Assembly (NCBI RefSeq): GCF_963675165.1
Contig: NC_087386.1
Span: 6,025,566-6,089,565, forward strand
Length of the DNA stretch: 64,000 nt
Direction of reading: 5' to 3'
Origin: Halichondria panicea
Lineage: Eukaryota > Porifera > Demospongiae > Suberitida > Halichondriidae
The notes below the pieces were generated by a model. The model searched no databases. It saw only the letters and a list, made by a program, of their open reading frames with translations, and had not been told where the DNA came from. Positions 51,101 to 62,659 of this stretch are shown in pieces; the first letter of the stretch is position 1; every line of letters begins with the position of its first letter. A program made the position numbers and the translations under genes.

Positions 51101-54100
51101 GCTCTTTCTTCTCCATGGCCTGTCTCCTGAAATGCTGGAAGCTGGAGTTGGCCGATGGTATGGGAACCTTCTTCACTGCCACACTGGGACTGGGCAGTTC
51201 TGGTTCAGGGCTGTTAGGAAGGAGGGTGGGCTTCACTGGCTCGGGTGCGAGTGGGAGTGGGAGTGGGAGTGTGGGGTGTGTGGGTGTGGGTGTGGAGGTG
51301 AGGGTGGAGAGGATAGAAGCAGCGGATGGCTTTGGTACAGGTTGTTTTGGAGGGGGCATCACTGATGGTCGTTGTCCAGGATTAGTCGGTGAAGGGTGAC
51401 CTCCAGGTATAGGAGCGGCCTGTTATGTAAGATGAAAGCAAGTTACATAACACACAAGGGAAACCACATGACATTCACCATTAACGTAGGGGAACCAACC
51501 ACATGATAACATATAAGAAACCACATGACATAATCACAAAACCACATGGACATAATCAGAAACCACATCAAAACACAAGAGAAACCATACAATCATGTAC
51601 CATGTTGAAACATAAACATAACACGTCACATGACATGTTTAGCTGACCTTATTGGTTGATACTGGCTTATGTGTGCCTCCAACGTTAAGTGATGTATCTA
51701 CACAAGAAAAGAAAACACTTCTTTATATTCAGAACACAACAGTAACAACCATCTTCAAACAAACAACACAAACAGACAAACACGAACACAAATGAATAAA
51801 TGCACACGTCATGACAAACACAAACACAAGAGTACTGTATGCGTGATTTGATTATTGTTCCTATCATTATAGGCGTCCCTATTAAGACCAGAGAGCTAGT
51901 TAGTTAGCTAGCTAGCTAGAGTCCTGCTATTGCTCAGCGACCTTGCTCCGAGTCTGAACTGGAACTGGTGGAGGACCCACTACCAGAAGAGCTGCTCTCA
52001 TCGTCTGAGTCATCAGAGCTGCTGCTACTGCTACTAGCGCTCAGGCGTGAGGCTTTGTTGTCAGTCACTGTCAATGAGGCGGAGCCAAGACCACCACCTG
52101 CAGAGGGAGGGGCTGCTGTTAACACACACTTGTCATTGCAAGTATACACTATAAATGTATTACTGCTTTGACACCAGTGTATGATCAATGGCCACCTTTA
52201 GACCAACACTGATGTGATAAAGAGCTGGCCTGAAGTGAAGAACACATGCTATGGAGACTATGGGGCCTGTATTATAGAGGGTGGCCTGCTAACACAGGTC
52301 CAAACACATGCTATGGAGACTTTTGGGCCCATTAACCTGGCTGTATTATAGATGGTACTAAAAGCCTGCTTAAAGGGACACCACAATAGATGTATATGCA
52401 TGGGCTTCAAGAATCCTGCCTACTTGGAATTGAGCACGTACATGTACAATGTAAATTTCCCTTAGTTTATTATTTATAAATATTGAAAGCCTTACTTTTA
52501 CTGGTCTTGTGTTTGATGGTTTTGTTGCCTAGTTTTCCACTGACATCCTCGAGTCTCTTCTCAAGCTCTGCCTTCTTACGAGCTGCCGAGGCCTCGGGAT
52601 TCTTGGATTTTTGAACTGTGTGAGGAATACAATTATCGGGTAAGGTAATTACAAGCTTCTGGTGGTGTGCCTATAATTAGAGAGAGTACAGTACATGTAC
52701 AACGCAATATTTAAATGCTACCACAACACGAACAAAACTATAATACTGTTTTTACATGTACCACATTTAGTATAAAAGTTTTCTACTGATAGCAATGCTT
52801 CTAGAACATTCTGACCAGCCATTATTATATTGAAACCCACCATTCAGACTTAACTATGTACAGTGTACATTCAATATAATTGTGTTTTACAACAATCAAG
52901 TTCTCTAAAAAATGTACAGCAAATGGTTTTTGATATCACTACTTTATCCCAAGGCATATTCTGAAGTTATAAATGGCTGAATATAATGCACTGGACAAAG
53001 CTTAACTCTTACGTACATGTAGCTATGTATATGAGCTATAACTCACTGGACGGTCTCTTCTGCTTCTTGAGAATGGAGTTGATATATTTCTCTAACTCTC
53101 TAAGAGTGGAGGGTTTCAGAGTCTCAAAGTCAATCTCAATCTCGTCAGGAGAGCTGTCCTTTAGTTCCGGTTCTCTCATCTGTATAATGTGGACCACATC
53201 TCCTAGTTTCTTGCCAGGCAGCTTATTGATGTTCTGACTTAGTTGACGCTTTTCATCGTAAGTCATGGGACGTGTTTCATCGTCGCTGCTCGGGTAGCCA
53301 CTCAGAGGGCGCTTCTTGGGAGGGGGTCTGGCGGGAGGGCAATACAGGAAGTCAAAAATAGCATCTAAACAATGTACCAGTATGCTATATTGTGTGTCAT
53401 GAATTAATATGACTTGGAATACTCATAATAATATATGCATGTACTGTACGCACAAACTGCACACTGTGAAAATTACAAAACTCTGTTCCTTTAATAACAA
53501 ATGCCATATCAACTCCAGTGCATGTAGCAAGGGATACATGTACACACGGCTATAAAGCTGTATACTCACTTGGACAAAGCCTTCTTAGGAGCAGCCATTG
53601 GTGTGGCTGGTTTAGAGTAGTTCTTAGGTTGTTTCTTCTGAGGAGGCAAAGACACGGAATTCTTGGATGCTTTCTTCTTTGGCTTCTTCTTATTCAAGAG
53701 AGCAGCTGCAGCGTTCAAGGGTGTGAATATTGGGTCAGTGGGGTCAATGGACTTCCTCTTCTTCTTTTTTCCTCCTCCTCCTCCAGTCAAAGCAGCCAGA
53801 CGCTCATACACATCTTCAACCTGGAGTTAGAAAATAGAAGACATGTACATAATAATATATGCAACATGGTTACAGTACAATGAACGTACATGTTATACTG
53901 GCTAACAATAATTTATTATTAGAGTGAGAGAGGGCAAATGCTATTCAATATATCCTGAGAGATTGTATGAAGCTGAAACCAACCAGTCATTAGTAGAGCT
54001 TATGTGGGGTTACTATCAGCACATTTTTGCACTGCTCTAGTGGGCACCACACACAAAACTAAAACCATAGATAAACACCCACACACCCCACACACACGCC

Positions 54101-57100
54101 CACCTGTTTCTCGAGATAGCGCAGCTGCACTGCTCTCTTGTCCTCACTCTCCGAGTCTTCCTCTTCGTCTGATGAACTCTCGTCACTTCCCTCTGTCCCA
54201 CTATCATCAGAGGAGCTCTCTTTAGGCGGAGGAGGAGGCTCATCTGGGATCTTGGCAAAACGCAACTCAAACACTTCCTGTGAAGACAAGATAGGGTGTG
54301 TTATATGTACACACAGACATTGTAGCTCACGTAACTATGTATACTCATTTATTACTGATACAGGCTTCAACAAACACCAGCTATATTATAAGTCAATAAT
54401 TACACTTTCTACAACACGGTGTAAATTATACATCGGTCTATAACGCATCTCTACATTTGAGCACACGTATAACTAATGTGCATGTACTATACTGATCAAT
54501 ACAGCATTCTATAAACACCAGCTACAACCAGTTATGCTCTAAAATATCAATTGTCCTCCTATATACACACATACTTTGTACAAGAGGCCATCTTGGTTAT
54601 GACATGGACACAAGGCATGGGGGCACGATTTACACAACAAACCAGCTCAGTTTACATAATAATTTAAGTGACTCTTATACCTGTAATAATCTGCCCATTT
54701 TGACGACGTCATGCTCTGGTGGGTTGTACTTGTAACAGTTGGTGAAAATGAGCCGGATGTCAGCTGCAAATTCATTGGCATTCTTGTACACTCGCTCTTC
54801 CAAATTTTTCTGTACGTGGTAATAAGAACAGGAAATAAATGATTAGCTCAAATACTGAAATAGGGATCAGACCTTTTAAGTGGTGGGTATTTTCGATCAT
54901 GAAACACACATTTTATTGTCTGACTGTGGTGAACATTTTTGTCTAGAGGTGGTTAGTTGCCTACCACACCACTGACCAATAAGGGCACATCCCTCTATCA
55001 TTATACAGCTACATAGTACACCCAGCCACATGTGCTAAGAAACTAAGGGTGTATAAAAAAGGAGAGGGCATGCAATAGCTTGCGAGAAAAAACTAAAACA
55101 GGCAGTGGAAAAGTGCAGTAATATCTAAAAATAAAGTCTATTAATAGATTTTTGCGTACAGTACATAGTATATCCGGTCGGTGGCTTCAGTTTTTACTCG
55201 CACATAGGGTTGATAGTCAGTGTGCATCCCCTCTCTCTTTTATACACCCTTGAAGAAACTATATAGACATGTATCAGAGGTTTCTAGGTAAACTTCTTTC
55301 CCCTGACTTGAAAGCAAATGCTAATGACCTCAAGTGTGTAGAATCATCTCCACTTTTACATTCTCTAACGCATTTCAAGTGACATGAAACTGTTTCTGTT
55401 CTAACACATACACCATGGACACACACATAATAAGATGACTCGATCTCTACTCATCACTAACACATTTGGTGGCAAGCTCACCTTGACTGTTCCTAGGTCC
55501 ATTGGTTTCTTGATGATGGTGTGATAGTCAGCCAGCCCCAGGGATTGGGCATCCACAGGTTGGTAGAATGGCCAGGCATAGCCCTGTAGGGGGGAGAGGG
55601 TTAGATCCAAATATAATCTTGCTACCATATGTATATCGGGTTTCGAATGCGAGGTTGATCGATTGTGAATGACACTGTACCAGCAAGCATTGATTGCGTT
55701 TCTAACTATTGAGAGGAATCGCATGCAAAAATTGCATCCGTGCATGCGTACTCTTTTTATTCCATTTTTGCTAAAATGCAATCGAAACAACGTTGCATTT
55801 GAAACCTGATACATGATATGTAGCATTGGATACAGTCACTGAGTGTAGTGCACACTGGAACTGAGTACATGTGATAATGACATGTGGAGAGCATGTGCCT
55901 ACCATATGGTGAAGCCACACGCATACCATACACTGTAAGCCACACACAAAGACACTATAAGCAGCCACACACAAAGGCACTATAAGCCACACACACACAC
56001 CACACACTGGGTTCAACATGTGTGTGCGAATCACTACAAGTTCAGTGCATTGATGTCATTACGGTCACGTGATAACGTCCAGGCCACAATGCACTGGACT
56101 TGTAGTGATTCGTGCACGCATATCGGACCTCCTCTGGTACAATGTATATACACAAAAGAAAATGGCTGAAATAAAATCCTACTACTAGAGTTTGGATACA
56201 TAATCAACTGTGGTACATGTACATACAACACCGTAGCTATCACATTGTAAGAGTTACCGCGTGTTTCTTTGACAGTATCTCCTTGAGTAAAGTACTGCAG
56301 AACCGGAGCTGTACTGAGAGTGGTTTTTGCTTCCTCTGTGACTGTGTTGACTCTCCAGGGAGGTCCATCTTAGGCCTCTTCACCTGTCTAGTGGACTCTC
56401 TACGCTGGGGTACGAGGGGGATAGGAGGAAGGACTGCGTTGGGACTTGGCTGACCAGTGGAGGGAGTGGTCGTGTCCGCCTGCCTCTTGACACCACGGCG
56501 ACCCTGTACAGACACAGAGGAGGTACAATATCCTTAATTAACAATCCCTGGTGTAAACCACATGAACATTGAATCCGACATGCAGTATCGATTAGGCTTG
56601 ATTGAGCACTTTACTTACATTCCGTTCACGTGTATATAGGCCTATAGGCTTATCAATGCTGAGTCAGATAATCAAGTCCCATGATCCCGCATGCCGTACC
56701 TCCTCCGGTATAGACACATCAATTTAGGCAAATTAGGAGTTATTTAGAATTAAGAGTTATTTTTAGCGTAACTAACGACCCATGAATACTTGTGGAGCTA
56801 GTTTAACGAACCTTGAGAAGTTGTTGAGGAGCCGTGACAGTGGTCGACACGGAAGGGGTGGATAGACTGACAGCTGCCGTTGCTTTGTGCACAGCTACTG
56901 GAGCCGGAGGGGGGGTGGGCACAGAGGGTGTGGTAGACTCAGACTTTCTGATAAGTTTTCCTCCCTTTTTGCCCTTTGGAGTGGCAGCGATTTCCACCTC
57001 CTAAATTTACATTAGTATGAATATCATTATGAATATGCCAGCCGCCCACTGATACACACACACACCTCTTTGGGCATATTTGGGAGTTTCTGCTCAAAAA

Positions 57101-58409
57101 TTCTCTCCACAGTTTGACACATCATGGTGATATCCTGCAGTGGTAATTATGGTCACTAGTGGAATGTGCTGACACGGAATAATCAATAAACAGGCACACA
57201 CGAACGGAGAACTAACAGTAGTATCAATTCTTACATCTGTTGGCTTGTTATATGTGTAGCAATTACTGAACACGAGTCTGAAATCATTGATGCAGTCTTG
57301 GCCGCTGTGGTATAAGTTCTGCTCCAGTTTGTTCTTGATAATACCCATATCCATAGGCCGTTTGATGACTTTGAAGTAATCCTAAGAAAGAGAGCGATAA
57401 TAGCCACAGAAGGTGACGGTATTGATACCCCAAACACACAAATATTGATAGATCAGACCCTTACATGATATTGATTAACAGGCAAGTATCGTATCCTTCA
57501 ATAATTATACCTGATTAACCGGAATGATAAGACTGACCAGTGTATACACAAGGCGCGTACAAAATAAACAAGTTTAACCACATTTTGGGCGAAAGCTCAT
57601 TTTGGGTGGAAGCTTGAAAAGCTCACTACATATAATTATGTATACAGGAGATAAAGTGAATGATTTTATGCTTGTTGAACTCACTGGTAAACCAAGAGCA
57701 ACAGGGTCTACAGGTTTATGGAATGGCCAGGCATACTGGTGTCTCCATAACACTCGGAGAACACTCTTGAGTAGAAACTGAAGCTGATTGGTTTGTCTTC
57801 CCAGGCTCTTCCTGCCAACCACCTCGGGGGTCAGCACTTTTGGTGACTGTGAATAAAGCACAGAGAGACAATAACACACATAATAATAACAGTGACACAA
57901 TTATACTACACGACAAAATTAGTTGATTGTCGCCCTAGGGGAAGATCGAAAGAAACGATTATTTTACGTACTGTTATTGAATGTTGTTCATAGTCTTCGT
58001 ATTTCGACGATTGTCTTCTTATTCTTTTTCCTAGTATACTCTCCTGGGCTGCATTGGTTGCTACTGGCGATACCGTCGTCACGTCAACCATTTTGTTGTA
58101 CGTGGCAACAGACTTTGGTTGACTCGCATCTGAGCCTCTCTGCAGCAATGAGTTAGTTGTAGTGAGTCCACTCGTAGTGATAGCTTCTGTTTTGACTTCC
58201 GTTACTTTAGGTAATTTATTAGCTTGTAATTGTGCGGCAATTCTCTCGAGATGTGACACTTTCTTCATCGTCGTGGGAGTGATATGATAACCTGGTGAGA
58301 CTTGTGCGGTTGCTATGGATGATTTTGATATGATGCTCTCTGAATTGACTTCTAAATTGGCGACTCTAATGGCGGCTGAAGACGTTCCCACTTGCAGGTT
58401 GGGTACCAT
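50088..58409 (-). CDS. BRD4: BET-family tandem bromodomain protein, BRD4 type
   Basis: Eighteen exons: 58409-57972, 57846-57685, 57381-57235, 57134-57066, 57000-56812, 56503-56258, 55583-55482, 54809-54681, 54277-54104, 53820-53570, 53327-53047, 52615-52496, 52097-51942, 51697-51648, 51419-51099, 50874-50792, 50608-50470, 50162-50088. They give 1043 residues. BD1 (about 160-270) has [20 protein letters not shown] and acetyl-lysine Asn in [12 protein letters not shown]2 (about 395-500) has AWPFYQPVD and [10 protein letters not shown]. Then come an acidic Ser region, basic stretch, the ET domain ([40 protein letters not shown]), a Ser-rich SEED segment, and a C-terminal [14 protein letters not shown] block with charged helix like the BRD4 long form. 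BET proteins read acetylated histones and recruit P-TEFb. The start is the first ATG in its exon; coding could begin in an upstream exon. The exon 12 donor (52496 or 52502) is uncertain. Confidence 0.93.
50262..50445. repeat. fold-back repeat, partial copy
   Basis: Shares CTTTGGACCATGGGCTATTA and GGTATTGGGTCGAAATTAG with the copy at 42.3 kb, and has only the right arm (CATCTGAAAGGCCTCTTTC). It is in the last intron of the BRD4-type gene. Confidence 0.7.
51034..51098. repeat. (CA)n microsatellite next to a 5' splice site
   Basis: On the BRD4 sense strand this is a (GT)n run that begins at the donor of exon 15 (CAG|GTGTGTGTG). Confidence 0.95.
51934..51941 (-). other. BRD4: read-through end of a possible short BRD4 isoform
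   Basis: If the donor GCAAG|GTCGCT after exon 13 is not used, translation continues two codons (Gly-Arg) and stops at TGA 51936-51934. This gives an 823-residue protein ending in the SEED region, comparable with vertebrate BRD4 short isoforms. The donor is weak at +3 to +6, which fits optional use. Confidence 0.5.
56026..56113. repeat. long imperfect hairpin in a BRD4 intron
   Basis: CGAATCACTACAAGTTCAGT at the left and its near-complement ACTGGACTTGTAGTGATTCG at the right form arms of about 26 bp with one or two mismatches. A family C end (CGGACCTCCTCTGG) follows 10 bp later. Confidence 0.75.
56514..56710. mobile_element. family C MITE beside a BRD4 splice acceptor
   Basis: Ends CAGAGGAGGTACAATA and GCCGTACCTCCTCCGG are inverted. 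The left end lies about 10 bp from the start of exon 6 (acceptor at 56504-56505), so it may supply part of the polypyrimidine and branch-site region. Confidence 0.6.
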
Positions 58410-58688
58410 CTGAGGAGGTAGGCTTCGTACTTGTAGCGTAGTAGTTTTGAACCTGTAGAAAATATGAATAATGTGGTTAAGCTTTTAGGCTTCGACTGGT
58501 TATAACTTACGAAATAATTAAAGTTACGGCGCAAAACTTGATGAATACAACAAGCAACTATAGCTCAACCATTTGCTACTATCAGTAGCCATGTACAGGT
58601 AACCCACAAAGTAGAATCGGGGTGACGAAATGGATAGGTGGATCTAACATAAGCCAGACAATTTAAACCTTTAAAAGCTTGATACGCT

Positions 58689-59027
58689 ATGATCTGTGAT
58701 CAGACAATGTCCCAATGGTTGAGTATAGTTGCTACACCGTGTAGAGTAAGCAAGGATGTCCCACACAGAGCTCTTAGTGGGACTTTTTATCCGCCATTAT
58801 GTACGCACCCACGTGGCCTAAAAGTAGCCGACCTCTTTAGAAATACTGTTGCTTTACGGTCACCTACCCATCTGCGCCATAAGCAGAGGTGGACCCAGCA
58901 GTTTCTAGAGGCGGATGGCTTTCCACAAGAGAGCTCTGCATTGGATCCATCTTTCACTTCTTCTGTCAGGGTCGTGTGTAAACTACTTGAAAATCAAGAT
59001 TTGATACGTCTTTCATCTTTTTTATAG
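58689..59027 (+). CDS. hypothetical small protein, unrecognised
   Basis: Single open frame of 112 residues (106 from the second ATG, MSQWLSIVATPCRV). The N-terminus is basic with Ser/Ala/Arg and could be a mitochondrial presequence. A middle segment reads LRHKQRWTQQFLEADGFPQE. I recognise no family. It sits between the 5' end of the BRD4-type gene and INTS11, on the INTS11 strand, and could also be a 5' UTR exon of a longer transcript or a chance ORF. Codon use looks ordinary. Confidence 0.4.
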   Translation: MICDQTMSQWLSIVATPCRVSKDVPHRALSGTFYPPLCTHPRGLKVADLFRNTVALRSPTHLRHKQRWTQQFLEADGFPQESSALDPSFTSSVRVVCKLLENQDLIRLSSFL

Positions 59028-59223
59028 TCTGCGCAAGACCAGAAACAGGAAGTCACGAGCTGATTTGTCACCATGACGTAATATACACGTGTTAAAACTC
59101 ACTCAACCGGTTTGGCCTGTTTCAAAGTGTTGTCTAAATATCCGAAAATAGAAATATGCAAATATTGAAATCCTCGCAGCTCACCCACGTGGCTAAAATT
59201 ACAATAAATTTTGCTTGTAAACA

Positions 59224-62116
59224 ATGGCTGAGATCAAAGTTGTTCCGTTAGGTAAGCGATCAATGCACCCTTTACTGGCGTTACTGTAACTATATCTCCC
59301 CCTCCATATGCTGGTTTATTAATGGCTGTCAGGAGCTGGCCAGGGTAAGCACACACTGGGTGAACATGCACAGCGGAATCAACCATATTTATATCTTTGA
59401 CACATACACACATAGATGTTGGTCGTAGCTGCATATTGGTGTCCCTGGGAGGTAAGAACGTGATGTTGGACTGTGGGATGCACATGGGCTTCAATGACGA
59501 GGTATCTAAACCAAAACATTCACTATGCACTGTTTATAAATACATGAAATGCATCAATTAATGATTATTGTAGAGAAGATTTCCTGATTTTTCGTACATC
59601 ACTGAATCTGGGAGATCACTCACTGAGCACATTGACTGCCTCATAATCAGGTACAGTGGTGTCTCCTTGAAGAATGCGTTTGTAATAGTGTTCGAGTGAT
59701 CATTTTACATGTACATCCATCCATTTTACATTTCTAGTCATTTCCACCTTGACCACTGTGGTGCTCTTCCCTACTTCACTGAAATGTGCGGCTATAATGG
59801 ACCAATCTTGATGACTCATCCGACCAAAGCTATCAGCCCCATCTTACTGGTAATGCCAAACTTAATAGTTATAAGAAACGTTCTTCACGCTCTTAATTTT
59901 TTAGGAAGACTATAGAAAAATCAGTGTGGAAAGAAAAGGAGAACAGAATTTCTTTACTTCCCAAATGATCAAAGATTGTATGAAGAAAGTGACCACCATA
60001 AACCTGCACCAAACTATCAAGGTACAAGTCGATGGATATAACTGCAGTATAATTATGACATACCTACTGCAAGTTTCAGAGCTACATGTACAAGCAATAG
60101 CAATCAAACAGTGATGCTAGTTACACTTGTTGGTGTACACACACACACACACACACCCTCACAGATACCACACTCCTCACACCCTCTCTAGCTCACACAC
60201 ACACTCACACCCTCACAGATAGCACACTCCTCAATTACCATAATTATCTTAGATTGCTTAAAGCCCTGATGTTAAATTTTGTTACAGATTGATAGCGCTC
60301 TAGATGTGAAGGCGTACTATGCTGGTCATGTGCTGGGTGCTGCCATGGTGTTGGTCACGGTTGGAGGGCAGTCGTTTGTCTATACAGTACGTTTGCAGCT
60401 GCTGTGCCTTTATTTTTGTGATTGTTACCATGATTACCTATGCCTACAGGGTGACTACAATATGACTCCTGATAGACATTTGGGGTAAGTTTTACTATTG
60501 CTAGGTATTGTAGAGTTGAGTGGAGAAGCTCCTCTCCTCCCCCTCCTGGCCTGCCCTTGTTAGAGCACTAGTCTCTGGCCATTGTGACATTGCAACAAGT
60601 TCATGTTGTTATTTCATGCAATCTTTTTTCTGCAGCTCAGCATGGATTGATAAATGTCAGCCTGACTTGCTCATCACTGAATCAACGTATGCAACAACAA
60701 TTAGAGACTCCAAGAGGTGAAATGCAACATTGTGTACTTATTATTCATATACTGTGGTGTATGCATTTGTACAACAATATTCACTATTTGATGTGTGGTT
60801 GGTCCTGTGGTGTAATGGTTAGCACCTTGGACTTTGAATCCAAAGATCCGAGTTCAAGTCTCGGCAGGACCTGTTTTTTAATTATTTTTATTAACTACTA
60901 CAAAAACACTGTAACAGTTCAATTCTTGGGAATACCTCTTTTTATTTCTTTTTTTGATCACTGCAATCACCGCTTCTCTTTTTTGTTGTTGCTAGGTGCA
61001 GAGAGAGAGACTTTCTGAAGAAGATAAACGAATGTTTGGAGAGAAATGGAAAGGTATTCAACGCTTTTAATGCTCATTGCTTACACAACATTGTACCTGT
61101 TAGGTTCTCATTCCCGTGTTTGCTCTTGGTAGAGCTCAGGAGTTGTGCATATTGCTGGAAACCTTTTGGTAGGCCCATACATTCTAACTAAAAAGAATTT
61201 CCACTCATTATGTTTTAAATTTTCCCAGGGACAGGATGAACTTAAAATATCCCATTTACTTTTCTCAAGGCCTGGCAGAGAAGGTAAGGTATTTATGTTG
61301 TCACTCGATGTCTTCTTCAAAGAATTTCTTTTCCCTCAACAGGCCAATCATTACTACAAGCTGTTCATCACATGGACAAACCAGAAAATACGGAATACCT
61401 TTGTACAGCGAAACATGTTCGAGTTCAAGCACATCAAAGTGAGATTAATTACCTCACCTGGTGCTGTTTCCTTAATTGGAATACCCCCCACAGCCGTTTG
61501 ATAGGTCCTATATTGACCAGCCCGGACCCATGGTGGTGTTTGCTACCCCAGGCATGCTGCACGCTGGTCTCTCACTGCAAATCTTCAAAAGATGGGCCGA
61601 TGACGAGAAAAACATGGCAAGTCAATAATTATAATCCTCGTATAGATTATTGCATGCTATTTACTCTCTGCTGTAATTATGCCTCAAGGCGTAGCCGCAT
61701 GAGGGATACGATAAAGCTGACTGTGTGTGTGTGTGTTCTTACTGTAAGCTCTGTAGCTTCTGTAATAAGAGACATGTACAATATATCACCTCTCATGTAT
61801 AATTAATTAGTTATTATGTTATTAACTTCCTGTCCAATGCCCCCCCCTTGATCCCCCCTGCAGCTTATCATGCCCGGGTACTGTGTGGCAGGCACTATAG
61901 GGCACAAGGTTCTCTCTGGGGCTAAGAAGATTGAGATAGACAAGAAGATGGTCAACGTGAGGCTCTCTGTGCAGTACATGTCCTTTAGGTGAGTTTCTAT
62001 GGGAACACATGTACAGTGCACTAATCTCATAAGAGGACCTTTTAATATTGTAGACTTGTGTGTGTTTCTCCAGTGCCCATGCCGATGCCAAGGGAATTAT
62101 GCAGCTGTTGCGACAG
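59224..62116 (+). CDS. INTS11: Integrator complex subunit 11 (3' part missing)
   Basis: The endonuclease of the Integrator complex. Sixteen exons are found: 59224-59251, 59333-59344, 59416-59501, 59574-59650, 59738-59849, 59905-60021, 60288-60386, 60450-60484, 60636-60716, 60996-61053, 61104-61168, 61229-61283, 61343-61438, 61494-61616, 61864-61988, 62074-62116. They give 404 residues. The metallo-beta-lactamase motif [21 protein letters not shown], the beta-CASP block [40 protein letters not shown] and [10 protein letters not shown] are intact, so the catalytic core is complete. About 195 C-terminal residues expected from the family are not found before the window end. The last donor (CAG|GTGAAT) opens an intron of at least 1.88 kb. 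The intron after exon 14 has a GC donor (ATG|GCAAGT). Confidence 0.95.
59333..59344 (+). other. INTS11: 12-nt microexon of INTS11
   Basis: GAGCTGGCCAGG between a good acceptor (CTGTCAG) and donor (GTAAGC) keeps phase 1 on both sides and encodes Gly-Ala-Gly-Gln. Those four residues are exactly the ones missing from the otherwise conserved PLGAGQDVGRSC when exons 1 and 3 are joined directly. Confidence 0.85.
60801..60872 (+). tRNA. trnQ-TTG: tRNA-Gln (anticodon TTG)
   Basis: A full cloverleaf: acceptor stem GGTCCTG/CAGGACC, A box TGTAATGGTTAGC, anticodon stem TTGGA/TCCAA with loop CTTTGAA (anticodon TTG), and T arm CCGAG-TTCAAGT-CTCGG. There is no intron. A T6 run directly follows (60874-60879) as a Pol III terminator. 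It lies in the INTS11 intron between exons 9 and 10, in the same orientation. Confidence 0.96.
61678..61735. repeat. dispersed repeat E, first copy
   Basis: GCCTCAAGGCGTAGCCGCAT then GAGGGATACGATAAAGCTGA. A second copy is at 62130 in the next large intron, same orientation. No inverted ends are clear. Confidence 0.75.
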
Positions 62117-62129
62117 GTGAATTAGTATG

Positions 62130-62200
62130 CCTTGAGGTATAGCCGCATGTGGGATACGGTAAAGCTGAATGTGTGTCTGCCTGTCTTTTTATACGATAGG
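62130..62200. repeat. dispersed repeat E, second copy
   Basis: GCCTTGAGGTATAGCCGCAT then GTGGGATACGGTAAAGCTGA. It starts about 12 bp past the donor of INTS11 exon 16. Confidence 0.75.
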
Positions 62201-62202
62201 AA

Positions 62203-62659
62203 CCAGAGGTATAAATAACACATCTTGATTGTCCTGACAAGTTGTCCTAGCATAATACATTTTGTTCTGCCATCAGATGATATTGGTCGGACACTAGATT
62301 ACCCATGAAATGTCCTTGGTAATCTCTATATAAAAAAGGAGGGTTTAGGGAAGATAAGGTAATGCTTAGCACATAAAATAGAAGCTTACCTATTCATCTT
62401 GTCACTCTGCTACATAGCTATATAAATATCTAGGCCTCCTCTTGTGCAATGAACAAAGACACATGGCTGTTATGAGATCATTATTTTAGTGCGCATGCGC
62501 ATCATAACTATGACCTTTGGCCTTCAATCTTTGCATGCTAGGACACTATGACCGAGCAAGTAGCTAGGACACTATGACCGAGCAAGTAGCTAAATGGTCG
62601 GTCAAATAGGCTAATTGCTCGGAAATTGACCGATGACCGACTGTTATTTATACCTCTGG
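62203..62659. mobile_element. MITE-like element, family D (about 457 bp)
   Basis: Termini CCAGAGGTATAAATAACA and its inverse TGTTATTTATACCTCTGG (near exact, 17-18 bp). GAA flanks both ends and may be a 3-bp target duplication. The interior has a short direct repeat (TAGGACACTATGACCGAGCA twice near 62541-62581). No coding capacity. Confidence 0.75.

Noticed and set aside
62201-62209. Possible 9-nt INTS11 microexon GAACCAGAG (Glu-Pro-Glu) after exon 16
   Set aside because: It matches the family sequence EPE and has AG/GT neighbours, but the CCAGAG is the terminal repeat of the family D element, so the match is probably chance.
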